A stretch of DNA of 64,000 bases from Nageia nagi (Eukaryota > Pinophyta): contig JBITNC010000001.1 of the NCBI GenBank assembly GCA_050084985.1, positions 15,810,001 to 15,874,000 on the forward strand, read 5' to 3'. Positions 11,556 to 22,657 of this stretch are shown here, piece by piece. The notes below the pieces were generated by a model. The model searched no databases, was not told where the DNA came from, and was given only the letters and a program-made list of their open reading frames with translations. A program made the position numbers and the translations under genes. Within the stretch, counting starts at the first letter, position 1. The number at the start of each line of letters is the position of its first letter.

Positions 11556-12005
11556 CTATATGGTGTGATAATTTGGACTTTTGTTGGATAGCAAAGGCTG
11601 CCCATAAGCTTCATCAAACCTAATATTTCTGCTATCCAAACCAATATAGATACAAGGATTGATTTTTGCCAAAAAAGGATGCCATAGAATGATTTCATAA
11701 GTGATATTGCTATTGCTATCCTCATCACAAAGAATATGCCTCATTTGTTGTCTATCATATGCAAGTGATAAATTAAATGATGTGGCTATACTCTTGCCTT
11801 TTCCTTGCCAAGGATGCCCTTCTTCTAAACTAATTTCACCATTGTTATATTTGCTTGGAATGGTGGCATGGCTGATGGGAAAAAATTCTCTAGAGACACC
11901 TCCATGGGTACCTTCCAACTTATTCAAGGTTATTAGTGGATATATAGGAGAGATGCCTCTTAATGCAATCTTTTTCCCTTGTTCAAATAAGCTCAATTCC
12001 AACAT
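11556..12005 (-). pseudogene. Linker ORF downstream of the tandem proteases, function unknown
   Basis: A 149-codon minus-strand frame begins with the tail of the second protease-like domain and runs on without recognisable motifs. In position it corresponds to the protease-RT linker of gypsy elements. No RT landmark (LPFGL, YxDD) follows, so it cannot be assigned further. Confidence 0.4.
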
Positions 12006-12440
12006 TTAGTAATTGAAGGTGATATCTCCTAAGAGATATAACCATTGGACTCCTAGAATAATGTGAGGATACCCAACCATGGGATAGATATAAAAGTCAA
12101 CTATAATGGTGTAGTTTCCAATGGTGAATTTAAGGTCTTTGACCATCCACTTGCATCTAGTTTGATATCCCATAACATTGGTGATTCTAAATTCTTGACT
12201 TTCAATCATTTCCAAGTTTCTTCTAAGGATAAATGCTTCAACAATAAAATTATCAGTGTCTCCATTATCAACTAAGGTGATTATGGGTTTTTTCAAAAAT
12301 ATGTTCCTCCAAATGGAGAGTGCTATATTTAGGGGTATATGAATGACTTCTCTAAGGTCCTTCTTTATCTTTTTGGTGGGTAAATGAGGGGGGTATTTAG
12401 TGGCTAATCTTTTCCCATATATGTGGGGTCTAGTAGTCAT
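11990..12440 (-). pseudogene. Second, diverged retropepsin-like domain in tandem
   Basis: The 144-codon minus-strand frame has the same domain plan as the one at 12705-13115. ITLVDNGDTDNFI stands where the active site should be, with DNGDT replacing D-S/G-GAT. HIILGVQWLYLLGDI appears at the same relative distance. The next frame (from 12005) begins with ELSLFEQGKKIALRGI, parallel to the FKFKSGGHEITLQGI at the end of the first domain. The two domains are clearly related but diverged. This one keeps the Asp but has lost the usual Thr/Ser context. Confidence 0.65.
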
Positions 12441-12704
12441 ATTAGGTTTTCTAGATAATACTCTAGGGGGTTTAAGTATTTCTTGATAAGATGAGGTACT
12501 AATTCTATTTTAAAAAATGGAAGAATGTGAAGAGGAACTAAAAGTAAATGGAGTCACAATTGTACCTTCTTCTTGGATGTCCCATGATGTTAAGGTCCAT
12601 GTTGGCCATAATGGTATCCTTATATCCTCATGTGGTCCCATACTTGAGGTGATCTCTTCTTTTGCATTTGATGAGGTTGCCTCCAATATTTTAATAGAAG
12701 CATT

Positions 12705-13115
12705 CTATATCTTGTCTTGTTTGATGCCTTGAAGAGTGATTTCATGGCCTCCACTCTTGAACTTGAATTGAAAGGTTGAGTGGTTGGTGGTGTAGTTTCC
12801 CAAAGATACCAACCATTGTACCCCCAAGATAACATGAGATAAGTCTCCTACAGGGAAGATGGAGAAGTCATCTTCAATAGTATAGTCCTTCAAACTAACC
12901 TTCATCTTTGGCACATACGTTTTGCATGGTGTGATGTTACCATTTCCAACTATGAAATCAAAACCCAAAAATGGTTTGGTATTCATCTTCTTGGAATTAA
13001 CTAGCTTCTCATTGATAAAGTTATGGGTAGCACCTCCATCTATCAAAACTAAAACCTTTTCTTCCAAAACTTCTTCGAGAACCTTAATAATGAAGTATTG
13101 ATTCATACCACTCAA
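12705..13115 (-). CDS. Retropepsin-like aspartic protease domain 1 of a gypsy element
   Basis: A 136-codon frame on the minus strand. Residues around 22-33 read VLVLIDGGATHNFI, the active-site region of plant gypsy proteases, where DSGATHNFI is usual. VILGVQWLVSLG near residue 100 is the conserved ILGxxWL flap-distal motif. The frame directly follows the gag remnant. It is open but isolated, with no polymerase after it. Confidence 0.75.
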   Translation of the reverse strand: MSGMNQYFIIKVLEEVLEEKVLVLIDGGATHNFINEKLVNSKKMNTKPFLGFDFIVGNGNITPCKTYVPKMKVSLKDYTIEDDFSIFPVGDLSHVILGVQWLVSLGNYTTNHSTFQFKFKSGGHEITLQGIKQDKI

Positions 13116-13865
13116 TATAGCTTAGGATTTGGTCCTTTGAATGTTAATGGTTCCATATGATGACTCATCCTCATCATACTCATCATTAGCTTCATATTCT
13201 TCATCGAATGACTCTCCCTCGATAAAACCTCAATGTATTGTATTGGCCCTTTGCTAAGGCAATGGTGACCCGGTGTCCATGGTTGCTTGCAACTAAAGTA
13301 TAGATTCTTCCTTCCTAGTTTTTTTCTTTTATTACTCTCATCCTTGGTTCTTCTTGTGTATGCGATGGGAGGAGTTAGAGTGGCCCTTCCACTTGATGAG
13401 TATCTCATGGCTGGTGAAATATCCTTCTTGTATGGTGCTTCCATGTTAGGTCTATAGTATGGTGTCACTTGCTTGATCCTTGGAAGTGCATAATATTCAA
13501 GAGTAATATCCCTCTTGATTGCATCCTGTAGAGTAGGTGGATCAAAATATTGACCAATCCCTTCAAGGATTCTTGGAGTCCCTCCATAAAGAGGAAAGCA
13601 ATCCTTTTATTTGATACATCCAAAACCATGACTAAAATTCTTTGAAATTATTCAACATAAGTTCTCATGGTTGTGATTTTATTAAGTGTAGCCATCTCTC
13701 TAAAGTAATCTTACTCATCCTTTCTCTCAAACCTATCAAGAACTATTTGGAAAAATTCTTCAAATATGATAACCTTGTTATGCCCTAATGTAGTGAAATC
13801 ATTGTGCCACCATTCATATGCTATACTATCAAGGTTAAAGGAGGAAAATATAATTGCATTCATCT
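13112..13865 (-). pseudogene. gypsy gag remnant with degenerate zinc knuckle
   Basis: On the minus strand 13860-13480 reads as a retrotransposon gag domain, with pieces such as IAYEWWHND and LDRFERKDE and, further on, FLFMEGLQESLKGLV. Stops interrupt it. The following frame (13468-13112) carries YFSCKQPWTPGHHC, the CCHC-type knuckle of gypsy gag with its first Cys replaced. The protease-like ORF starts immediately after, with a 4-base overlap at 13112-13115. Confidence 0.78.
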
Positions 13866-13889
13866 ATATCATTTAAAAAAATGTACATT

Positions 13890-16800
13890 TTATTTTTTTT
13901 CTTAATATAAAATATTATTCATCCTAGTCCTAAAGGGTAACTAAGTCTACCCAGACTCCAACTTGGATCTCCACTTCCAATGAGAAAGATTTTCTTTCCT
14001 TCCTTTACTGGTTGTTTGTTTGGAGAAATAAAATGTTTGTCCTATATGTATATTTCTTTTTATTCAAATAGAGATTGTGAGTTTGTTTATTAGTGTTATG
14101 TGGATGTATTTTTCATTAGAGGAGGGAATATTAGTCTCTTATTTAGATTTATTACGCTAGATATTGATAAGCATCCTAAATATTATATTTTTGATCATAT
14201 TATTTTATAAGATGTATATATTATTAGCTTACTTGTTTTAAATATATATGTGAAAAATATAGATATGTTTCAAGTTTTAGGTGATATTTTATTTATTTTA
14301 GTAATGATATAGATAGAAAGGTATGTTGAAATTGATACCTCTTAGCATTTTTGAGATATTTAGTTAAAATTATGATTTACTAGCATTTATAGCCATACAT
14401 AAAAGAAGAATTTAATGATAATGAATATGATATGAGAAATGAATATAATTTGGCTAATGCTAGCTACAAATATTTAAGTTGCTTTTTAAAAAAAAAAATT
14501 ATCAATTCCTTTTTCTAGGTCAAGATTTTTATAGAAACTCGTTTGGGATAATATTTAATGGAAAAGGTGTGGATAGTTTATTTTTTATATGTCAATATTT
14601 GCTAAAGGTGTACCACAAACTTCATTACTATAACTTATGATTGAACAATAGCATGGCAAACACAATATTGCATGAAGTGGGCGCATTCAAAATAATCACC
14701 TTCTTTTAGTTATAAATTTTGGGTCTTGAAGAAGGCAAGAAGAAATGAGTAATCTCAAGGATTCTCTATCAAAAAGGTTAAGATCAAGATCATAACCACA
14801 TGATTTAAAGGTTTACATTTCCATTTTCTCTTTAATATATAAAGAGTTGTCATTAATTTTTATTTTCCTTGTGCAATCATATTAAGTAATTTTTTATCTT
14901 CTTGGCTTAATCATATTAAGCTTCGTTTGTTTTTTTAATTCCTTTTACTTTTATTAAGTTTGACTATTAGTTTGTTTAAACCTTGAAAATTTACTTTAAA
15001 GAGTCTTAAAGATAAATTAGAACATAAAATAAAATATATTACAACATATAACTCAAAACCCCTTATCCACTTACTAATTTATTAATAAAAATGATGGTAT
15101 AGCAGTAGACTAAAACATGTGGAAGAAGAAAAAAACAAACTACAAGAAAGCCTTAAAAACATAAGAAGAAAATACTAAATTAATGCACTTAAAACTAATC
15201 AAGAAATAACACTTAAAACGTGAAGTTGAAAACATATTTAATCATACTTAAAACTAATGAAAAACCTTCAACAAAAAATTGAACTCATATACTTTCTTTG
15301 TCCCAACCTAAACCAAAAACTTGACCAAATAAAAAATATGAGTGATATAACTACTAATATATTTCTTTCAAATAACATTTCTTTTAAACTTTCTTCCATA
15401 AAGAATGAAATAAACAAAACCTTCAACCAAACATTCTTTGAACTTAATAATAATTGTTCTAGGTGAAATAAATTAAGAAGATACATTAGAAATTGGAAAA
15501 TAGACTCCAACCAATTCTAGAAATCATAGCTAACGACATTTTAGAAGTTGAAATAATAGGAGACAAATTAAAACCATGAAGAGATTAGTTTGTATTAAGG
15601 TATCATCTACCTTTTAACATAATCTCCTTTATAACTCTTCCAAATTAAAAGGGATTTTTTTTATATAAATGAAGATTTTATTATTAAGGATAAAGCTAAG
15701 TTATGTAAAGAAATACAACAAATGAAAGAAGCAAAAAAGGATGGGAAAATAACATTCACAAGAAATTTAAAAGTCATAATCTTAGATAATAAATAAATAA
15801 AAATAAAAGTAACCAAAGTTTAGGGTACTCCTTTGGAATAGCCAAGGCTTTCCATGTAGAAAGGGCCTTCAACTAAGTTGGATTCCAAATAATATAGATT
15901 TAATTTTTCTCACTGAAAGTTGAGAACATGATGAGAATCAACTTTTTAATATGGATGAATTCAATTTATTCTCCATTTAGAACAAAAAGAAGGGATGTAG
16001 AGGCTATGGTTGAATTATTTGTTATTACAAATATTTCTTAAGAAATTCCTTTAAGTTAATCAAAATTGACCCAAATAACCAATTTATATTTCTCAAATTA
16101 AACAATAAAGAAAAATCTAAATTTCTATGCTATATGTTAATTTTCCCCTAGCAATTCTACATTCTACAAGAAGCATAAAATAGAAAGAGACTTCCCTTTT
16201 CATAACCTTAACAATAATATTGCAAAATTTAAAGAAAAAGATGAGATAATTCTACTTCAAAATTTTAATTCTCAAATAGGTTGCACGCAAAGTATCTTTA
16301 CCAATTGTGCTAATAACGCTAATCTCCTTTGCCCTAATGAAGATCATATCCTCACCCATGAGCTTTCTCAAACCTCTTGAGGATCAAATTGAAAATAACT
16401 TTTGAAAATAATTAATGAAGCTCATTAGTTGCCAAGAATCTATTATTGGCAATGGTCTACAATTATGATCCAAATCTAATAAATTCACTTATATTAATAA
16501 AAATGATAGTACCATAGACTATTATTTCTTCAATTTATCTTATTTACAAAATGTATTATATGAGACTTTGAAATCTAGATAGGTCATGAACCCAACTCTA
16601 GTCATCAACTTATTTTCCTTACTCTTAAAATATAATTTACACATAAAAATGATAATATCATTAATAAGATAAAAACTATAAAGATCGTTCTTAAACATAA
16701 TGAGCTTTAGTATGTTCAAAAGGATCTATAAGATGCATTCAACTCATCTCCTTTAATGGTGGAAGAACTTGAAAATTTAGAAGAATAAGAGGTAAGAAAC

Positions 16801-16980
16801 CTTTAATACAAAAGTGTATTAAACATTTACATTATGCAACTTGAGTGCATAAATCATTACAAAAAATGAAAAGATTTGATAATTTTTTTTAATATTAAAC
16901 TAGAGGAAAAAGTAAATAGTCACATTATTCTTCGCCTCATTGTGGGTTTAAATCCTAGACTTTGTTACCACTACAACCTC
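13890..16980 (+). mobile_element. LINE-derived segment C with apurinic-type endonuclease remnant
   Basis: The left part (13890-14220) repeats the first part of segment A, and 14697-16005 repeats segment B. From about 15840 the plus strand reads as a decayed LINE endonuclease. AKAFHVERAFN is followed by IDLIFLTES (the DIIxLTET motif), then DEFNLFSI and GCRGYG, then IILLQNFNSQIG (the GDFNARxG motif, about 16240-16275), and STIDYYFFNLSYL (the SxIDY motif, about 16510-16550). Frameshifts and stops are frequent. No reverse transcriptase follows before the LTR element at 16987. The body at 14230-14690 is unassigned. Confidence 0.72.
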
Positions 16981-16986
16981 TAGTTG

Positions 16987-17684
16987 TGTAGATGCCTAAT
17001 AATGATTTATTATTTAGTTAATAAGTCATATTTAGACTCATTAAATGATTAATTAGCAATAATGTATAAATCAAGATAAGGTACTATTACCATGCAACAC
17101 CATGTACTAGAACTAATGCAATATTATATACCATGGTTCATATTTTAAGTTATCTTTTTTATTGCTATGTGTCGGCTTTCATCCCTTTCTATTTCCTTGC
17201 AGGTTATAAATATGGGAGGTGAAGGTTGACATCTCTATAGGATCTCTTTGATAGGTGGTTATCCCAAATATCAAACTTACGGTGTCTCTTAACACCACAT
17301 ATCTTGAGAACTTGTTATACTCTTTGAGCTCTATAATATTTTTTTCACATCACATGAAACATCAAGTTCCATGCAGTCAATGACATGCCTCTCCTACACC
17401 ACCAATAGCATGCACTTTGTAGATCAGGAGGTACAAATTTCAAGGAATGACTTGTGATATCATTCTATTGAATACTTGTTGCAAGCTCGTATAAATTCCA
17501 ATTGCAATCCTCCAAATATTCATTGTTATTCCATTTCAAGGATTGTACACAACGTGGCTACAGGCTCACTTTGTATCAGGTTTATATGTTTCATTATATT
17601 TTTTGTAATCTAATATTTGAGTATAAACATTGTATTTGTAGACCATTTATTTATTTGTGTTAATTAGACATTTTTGGGTCTACA
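16987..17684 (+). repeat. 5' LTR (698 bp) of the 2.9-kb element
   Basis: It starts TGTAGATGCC and ends GGGTCTACA. Its partner at 19178-19894 differs by scattered substitutions and small indels, including an extra stretch near 19349-19370, so the insertion is not recent. TGG at 17688, four bases after the end, could begin a primer binding site, but no tRNA match was recognised. Confidence 0.92.
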
Positions 17685-19177
17685 TTTTGGTGAATATGAC
17701 ATTCTTACACACCTAGGTTTGGACCTAGGACATCCTTATGAAAATTCATGAATCCATTTTTGCTATTATTTGTCCCCCTACCTTAAGCTCTTTGGATAAT
17801 AGCTAGAGAAAATGATAAAACTATGGTTTGTTCTACCTATGTTCAAAAGATGGATTTAAATGTAGAAAACCCTAAGGTGTCTAAAGGGAAGGTTCATTTC
17901 AATGATATCTAGAGAAGTGTTAGGCATAATCCTGATCTACCTCTACATGAACCTCATCCTAATGCTCATAGTGATTTCATAGCATGAGCATATATGTTTT
18001 GATATGTTGTTTGTTTATGTATGTGTAGGATTTACAGCAACAACAATTGATTTGAGCAAAAAAGAGCTAAAGAACCAGCAAGGAGGAAATAATCAACATT
18101 ATTCTCTTTCTTCTGCAGGTCTCATAAACATTACTTGGAGCTTGTAGACAATGGCAAGGAAGGCCTCCAAGAGGTCATATCATCCATTGTACTCAAGCCC
18201 TCTATGCAAGACAAACTTGTAATAAAAATTGAGGTTTATATCAAAGATCAATAAAGAGTTTTGTTAGTTGTGACATTTGTTGTTTTGCATGCTTGCAAGG
18301 TTGGTTTTTGGGTAAACAAGGCATATTGAAATTTCATTGAATATTTTTTTATTTATGTGATTTTGTCATACATATGCAATGTTTTAAACATATGAATCAA
18401 CATTGTTGAAAACATGATCATGCAATTATAGGCATACCATGCCGCCAATGGCGTGGATTTTCTTTAAAAATTCATGCAAATTGAAATGTTGTAATGAAAG
18501 GCCAATGATTAATTGAATATTTGGTTTATGATACAAATTGAATGCTATTGTTCATTATTCTATTGACAATTGTTTACAAGCCATGGTCATTCCATGAGCA
18601 AACCTCCCCTTTTTACAAGATATTCCAAGCATAAGTCATTAAAAGCTCTCATCAACTTGATCTTTATAAACTATGAGTTGTCTATCATGATAGTCTATAC
18701 ATCATGGACATTACAAGTTTGGAGCATTAAAAAGGACCTCATACGTTTGTTCTTCATAGACTGAGTTGTCTGGCACTGTAGTCTATGTATCATGGTTTAT
18801 AACACTATGAGTCGCATCAGCCATAGTGATACACTGCATATTATATTTATTTCATCCTTATTATTTACAGTGCTTATTCTTTCATTGATGTGATTTATGC
18901 GAGTATATGTTGCTTTGTTCTGCAAGTATTATTCGCATGAGTAGGATTGACATCAACCGCTCACCTCATAGAGGGACTCCAATTTTGGCTTGCTTACCCA
19001 ACGTTGCATCAGCTAGGGGCAACCAAGACCAAAAGAGGGCAAACAACATACCATACTCGACATATCGATCAAAATAAGGAAGTCCATTTTACTATTGAAA
19101 ATCTTTTTCTCTTCTCTAGACTTATTTGGATTATGCAATTTCAATGCTTTTCATTACATATCCAAAAAGGGGCAAAA

Positions 19178-19894
19178 TGTAAATGCCTAAAAATGATTTA
19201 TTATTTATTTAATAAATCATATAAAGACTTATTAAATGATTAATTTGCAATAATGTATAAATCAAAATAAAGCACTATTACCATGCAACACTATGTGCTA
19301 GGACCAATGCAATATTATATACCATGGTTCATATTTTAAGTTATCTTGAATATTGAAAAGATTATTGTTATTGTTATTTGTTGTTTTTCACCCCTTTCTA
19401 TTTCCTTGCAGGTTATAAATATGGAAAGTGAAGGTTGAGATCCCTATAGGCTTTGTATGATAGGTGGTTGTCCCAAACATCAAATTTACGATGTCTCTTG
19501 ATGCCACCTATCTTGAGAACTTGTTATATTCTTTGAGCTCTATAATATCTATTTTGTGCACCACACAAAACATCAAGTTCCATGTAGCCAACAACGTGCC
19601 TCTTCTACATCGTCAACAACATGCACTTTATAGATTGGGGGTCTAGATTTCAGAGAATGACTCGTGAGATCATTCTTGTGAATACTTGTTGTGAGCTTGT
19701 TTGAATTCCGATCATAATCCTTCGAAGATTCATTGTTATTCCATTTCAAGGATTGTACACAACTTGGCTATAGGCCCACTATGTATCAGGTTTATATGTT
19801 TATGTATATTTGTTATAATTTGATATTTGAGTATAAACATTGTATTTGTAGACCATTTATTTATTTGTGTTAATTACACATTTTTGGGTCTACA
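19178..19894 (+). repeat. 3' LTR (717 bp) of the 2.9-kb element
   Basis: It starts TGTAAATGCC immediately after the polypurine tract and ends GGGTCTACA, followed by the target duplication AGTTG. Confidence 0.92.
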
Positions 19895-19899
19895 AGTTG

Positions 19900-20457
19900 T
19901 GATAGGGTAAACATTTTTAACATATTTTATGGTACTAGCATGATACATCCTTCAGTTTTATGAGACCTGAGAGATTTAAACCTGAGATATATATGCTATG
20001 TAATTGCCTACTACTACTATTTGTCCCATAGATCAATTGGTATCTAGTGGATGTTAATATAATTTACCTTTACCTTTACGGGCATGGGTTGACCACCACA
20101 CCACATATCCAATCCTAAAGAAATTTGATCATTATTAAAAATATACAAGATTAATGATTGATCATCCAATACATAAATAGAACAAGGGACAACAAAATAA
20201 TTGAATAGTCAAATGATTAATCATTGTCTAATGTGTATAAAGAAAAGGTACAACCACAAACTACAAACACAAATATAAAAGAAGGAAGAAGAGTAAAACA
20301 TGAGAAAGATAAATCCCTAATGAAGAATAGATTAGTGAAGTATATAGGATGCGACTTATTGATGGTCATGATGAAAACCTATAACATGTTATATTTTTAA
20401 TAAATTTAATTATTGGGCCCCTAGGCAGTGGTATAGTGCTAAACTGAATATATTAGG
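19900..20457. other. AT-rich interval, no gene seen
   Basis: This is the right flank of the LTR insertion. It has no ORF of note. A stretch near 20040-20085 (GGTATCTAGTGG) faintly resembles a polymerase III box A, but no convincing box B follows. Confidence 0.5.
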
Positions 20458-21900
20458 GTGGCAGATATGAGATGTTACTATATTAATGCGACGAGGGTTG
20501 AGCTAGTGGAAAAACACGAGTGGGGATGTCACTTCCCTAAGTCCCACACTCAAATCTACCTTGAAGTTAGGGAGATACCTGGAATATCATACTTCAAGGT
20601 CGCTCACATGAGGGAAGCGATGGAGCTTGAAGGTGATATGGAAAATGATGCATGTGAATTTATTGATTGAAGAGAAGGGTGGTAGGTTGAGGCATCAACA
20701 TTAGATGAAAGTTTTTTGCAGAGCACATTCAGAGAGCCTTCGTATTAATGGTGTAATTCAAGGCAGAGGGAGGCGACGAAAGGCACAAGGACTTGCACCC
20801 AGAGTCGACGAAGCTCCTTGTAAGTGATGACGTCTAAGAAGTGCTGAAGAAGGCGGGTTATTGGAATTTTCTGGAGCTCTTTGAGGGTTATGATGTTGAA
20901 GTCTATCGTTAAATGATAAAAAGCTAGGTGGAGGGATACGTAACAGTAGGGCCTTCTCATTCGAAATCTCCCCAGCTCTCTTGGCAAAAATATCTGGTTT
21001 GGCAGATGAAGGACTAAAGATTACAAGGCAAAAACACCCGTAACAAATAGAGCTCGACTTTTTCTCCTCCTCAAAGAGAATTGGGTGGGATGAGAAATAC
21101 ATTCTAAGGGAGGGCCTGCCTCAGCCATGGCCAAAGGTAGCTGGTATGATAATGAATTACTTTACTTTGGATACGTAGATGACGTGGGTGCGAGGATACC
21201 ATTTAGCAATCCTGAACCATATTTGCTGGCAAAAAAGGCTCAATGTCCTTTATTTTTTGTTTAAAGAATTGGAGAAATCAACCGAAGATTTTCAGAAGGA
21301 GAGAACAAGATTCACCCTGCATCAAGGGCTCTTTCTGCTCATTACGAAGTTTATGGTAAAAAACAGGGTTGGATGGGTGACTTTGATGACCTCATGTCAA
21401 TCCTAAAGAAACCCAAGTTTGGAACTCTTGGAGGGAACTGGAAACACAAGAAAGAAGATGGAGGGAGGCGCAACTCATAGAGGAGCAGGGTGGTGGTGAA
21501 GGAAGACTATGAGGACTCTGACGAAGCGACACCTTTGACATCTCTAGTAGCTCAGCAAGGATCCATGAAGAAAGTGAGGATGATGTACGGGATGCTGCTG
21601 AAGGATATTGGAGCTCTTCGAAATGCTCTCCTGGAAGGATTGAACAACATTCTTACGATGGTGGACAAGCTCGAGCAACATCTTTATGAGGAGTTAGATG
21701 TGTAGGATCAAGTTTTGTTTATGTTATGTTTGTGTGTTTTGACCCAAAAGGGTCCTGGTTGTGGTAGTGCTATGTTATGGAGTCTGTTGATTTCGTTGTC
21801 TGATTTGGGCCATAAGGGCATAGGGTAAAGTTGCCTTAGTCTGTGAATTGTCGTAGGTTACCACGAGGCATAATAAGTAGTTTTTTATAACTAATGGGTT
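20458..21900 (+). pseudogene. Decayed coding sequence of unknown family
   Basis: This stretch is less AT-rich than its surroundings and reads as protein-like sequence in shifting frames. A 70-codon frame lies at 20458-20670, a 75-codon frame at 21179-21406 (containing FKELEKSTEDFQKERTRFTL), and a 71-codon frame at 21490-21705 whose C-terminal half (LRNALLEGLNNILTMVDKLE) looks like a short coiled coil. The style resembles the ORF1/gag-like proteins of plant retroelements, but no diagnostic domain was recognised. GGGCCATAAGGGCATAG at 21808-21824 lies in its 3' part. Confidence 0.4.
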
Positions 21901-22182
21901 TTTGTAAGGATCTGGAACAAAGTCGAATATCACAAAGCATACGTAAACAAGGTTATCGATTCCCTTTAAAAACCACCACCAATATCAACAAAAAAATAAT
22001 TTTAATTATATTAATGAGAATTATCTTATGTAATTGAGTTATAATATTATAGGAATCCCTCTGGTTGAAATCATTACAATATTTTAATAAAACAAAATTA
22101 CAACAATAAAATACAAATATGAATAATGTAGGCACACAAATAATTTCATATAAAGTTGTTTTGGAAAGTTCATAAATGAGTT

Positions 22183-22648
22183 GGGAGTTGTCTATACTAC
22201 CACAATATCACTTCTTTTTGTCAAATTAGATGTCAATCTTGAATGCTCGATGGTGGTAGGGTCCACTTGTTTTTTTCGATAGCAAGCAATAAAAATGTTT
22301 ATGTATCATAATAGCTACAAAATTAAATGAAATTAAATGGATTTCATCATTAGTATTATTGTATGCTGAATAAAATAATGGATTTTAAATGTAAAATCTT
22401 AAATTCAAATCTTATAAAACCTAATTTGCAGGTATAAACTTTTGACACTTCAAATAATTTTACATTGTTTATAAAAGATGCTTGACGTTTATTATAATGT
22501 AAAAAATTCTTGCTATTTATCACAGTAATAAATACCTAACGTTTATTGCATTTAATGTCATCAAAAAATAAAACCCACCATATGTAGAATAAAACCCACC
22601 ATATGTAGAATAAGAGGAGAACGTTTTTGTGGTAGTATAGACTCGTCC
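22183..22648. mobile_element. Mutator-type MITE, 466 bp, with 9-bp target duplication
   Basis: Inverted ends share a perfect 16-base core, GTCTATACTACCACAA at 22190-22205 and its reverse complement at 22627-22642. A few less exact bases on each outer side begin with GG. Both sides are flanked by AAATGAGTT (22174-22182 and 22649-22657). A 9-base target duplication with ends starting in G is the signature of Mutator-like elements. There is no transposase. A 21-base tandem duplication (22567-22587, 22588-22608) lies near the right end. Confidence 0.8.
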
Positions 22649-22657
22649 AAATGAGTT

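Larger units (their letters stand above)
10351..13865 (-). mobile_element. Internal region of a minus-strand Ty3/gypsy-like element with gag and two protease domains but no visible RT
   Basis: Read from right to left this holds gag (13860-13115), a retropepsin-like domain (13115-12705), a second retropepsin-like domain (12440-11990), a linker ORF (12005-11556), and about 1.2 kb with only short frames before the 3' LTR. No reverse transcriptase, RNase H or integrase motif was found on the minus strand between 11556 and 10351. Either pol was deleted or this was a gag-protease-only non-autonomous element. The 5' LTR is missing and the gag end abuts repeat segment C. Confidence 0.7.
16987..19894 (+). 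mobile_element. Complete 2.9-kb non-coding LTR retrotransposon (LARD/TRIM-like), TSD AGTTG
   Basis: Two related LTRs (16987-17684 and 19178-19894) flank a 1493-base interior. AGTTG precedes the left LTR (16982-16986) and follows the right one (19895-19899), a perfect 5-base target duplication. The LTRs begin TGTARATGCC and end GGGTCTACA. The tract AAAAAGGGGCAAAA (19164-19177) abuts the 3' LTR, fixing plus orientation. The interior has no ORF with retroelement motifs, only short decayed frames (e.g. around 17820-17990). The element must have been copied by enzymes supplied in trans. Confidence 0.93.

Noticed and set aside
20758-21102. A 114-codon minus-strand frame rich in Ser/Pro/Leu
   Set aside because: Antisense to the protein-like plus-strand readings, with no domain or promoter support.
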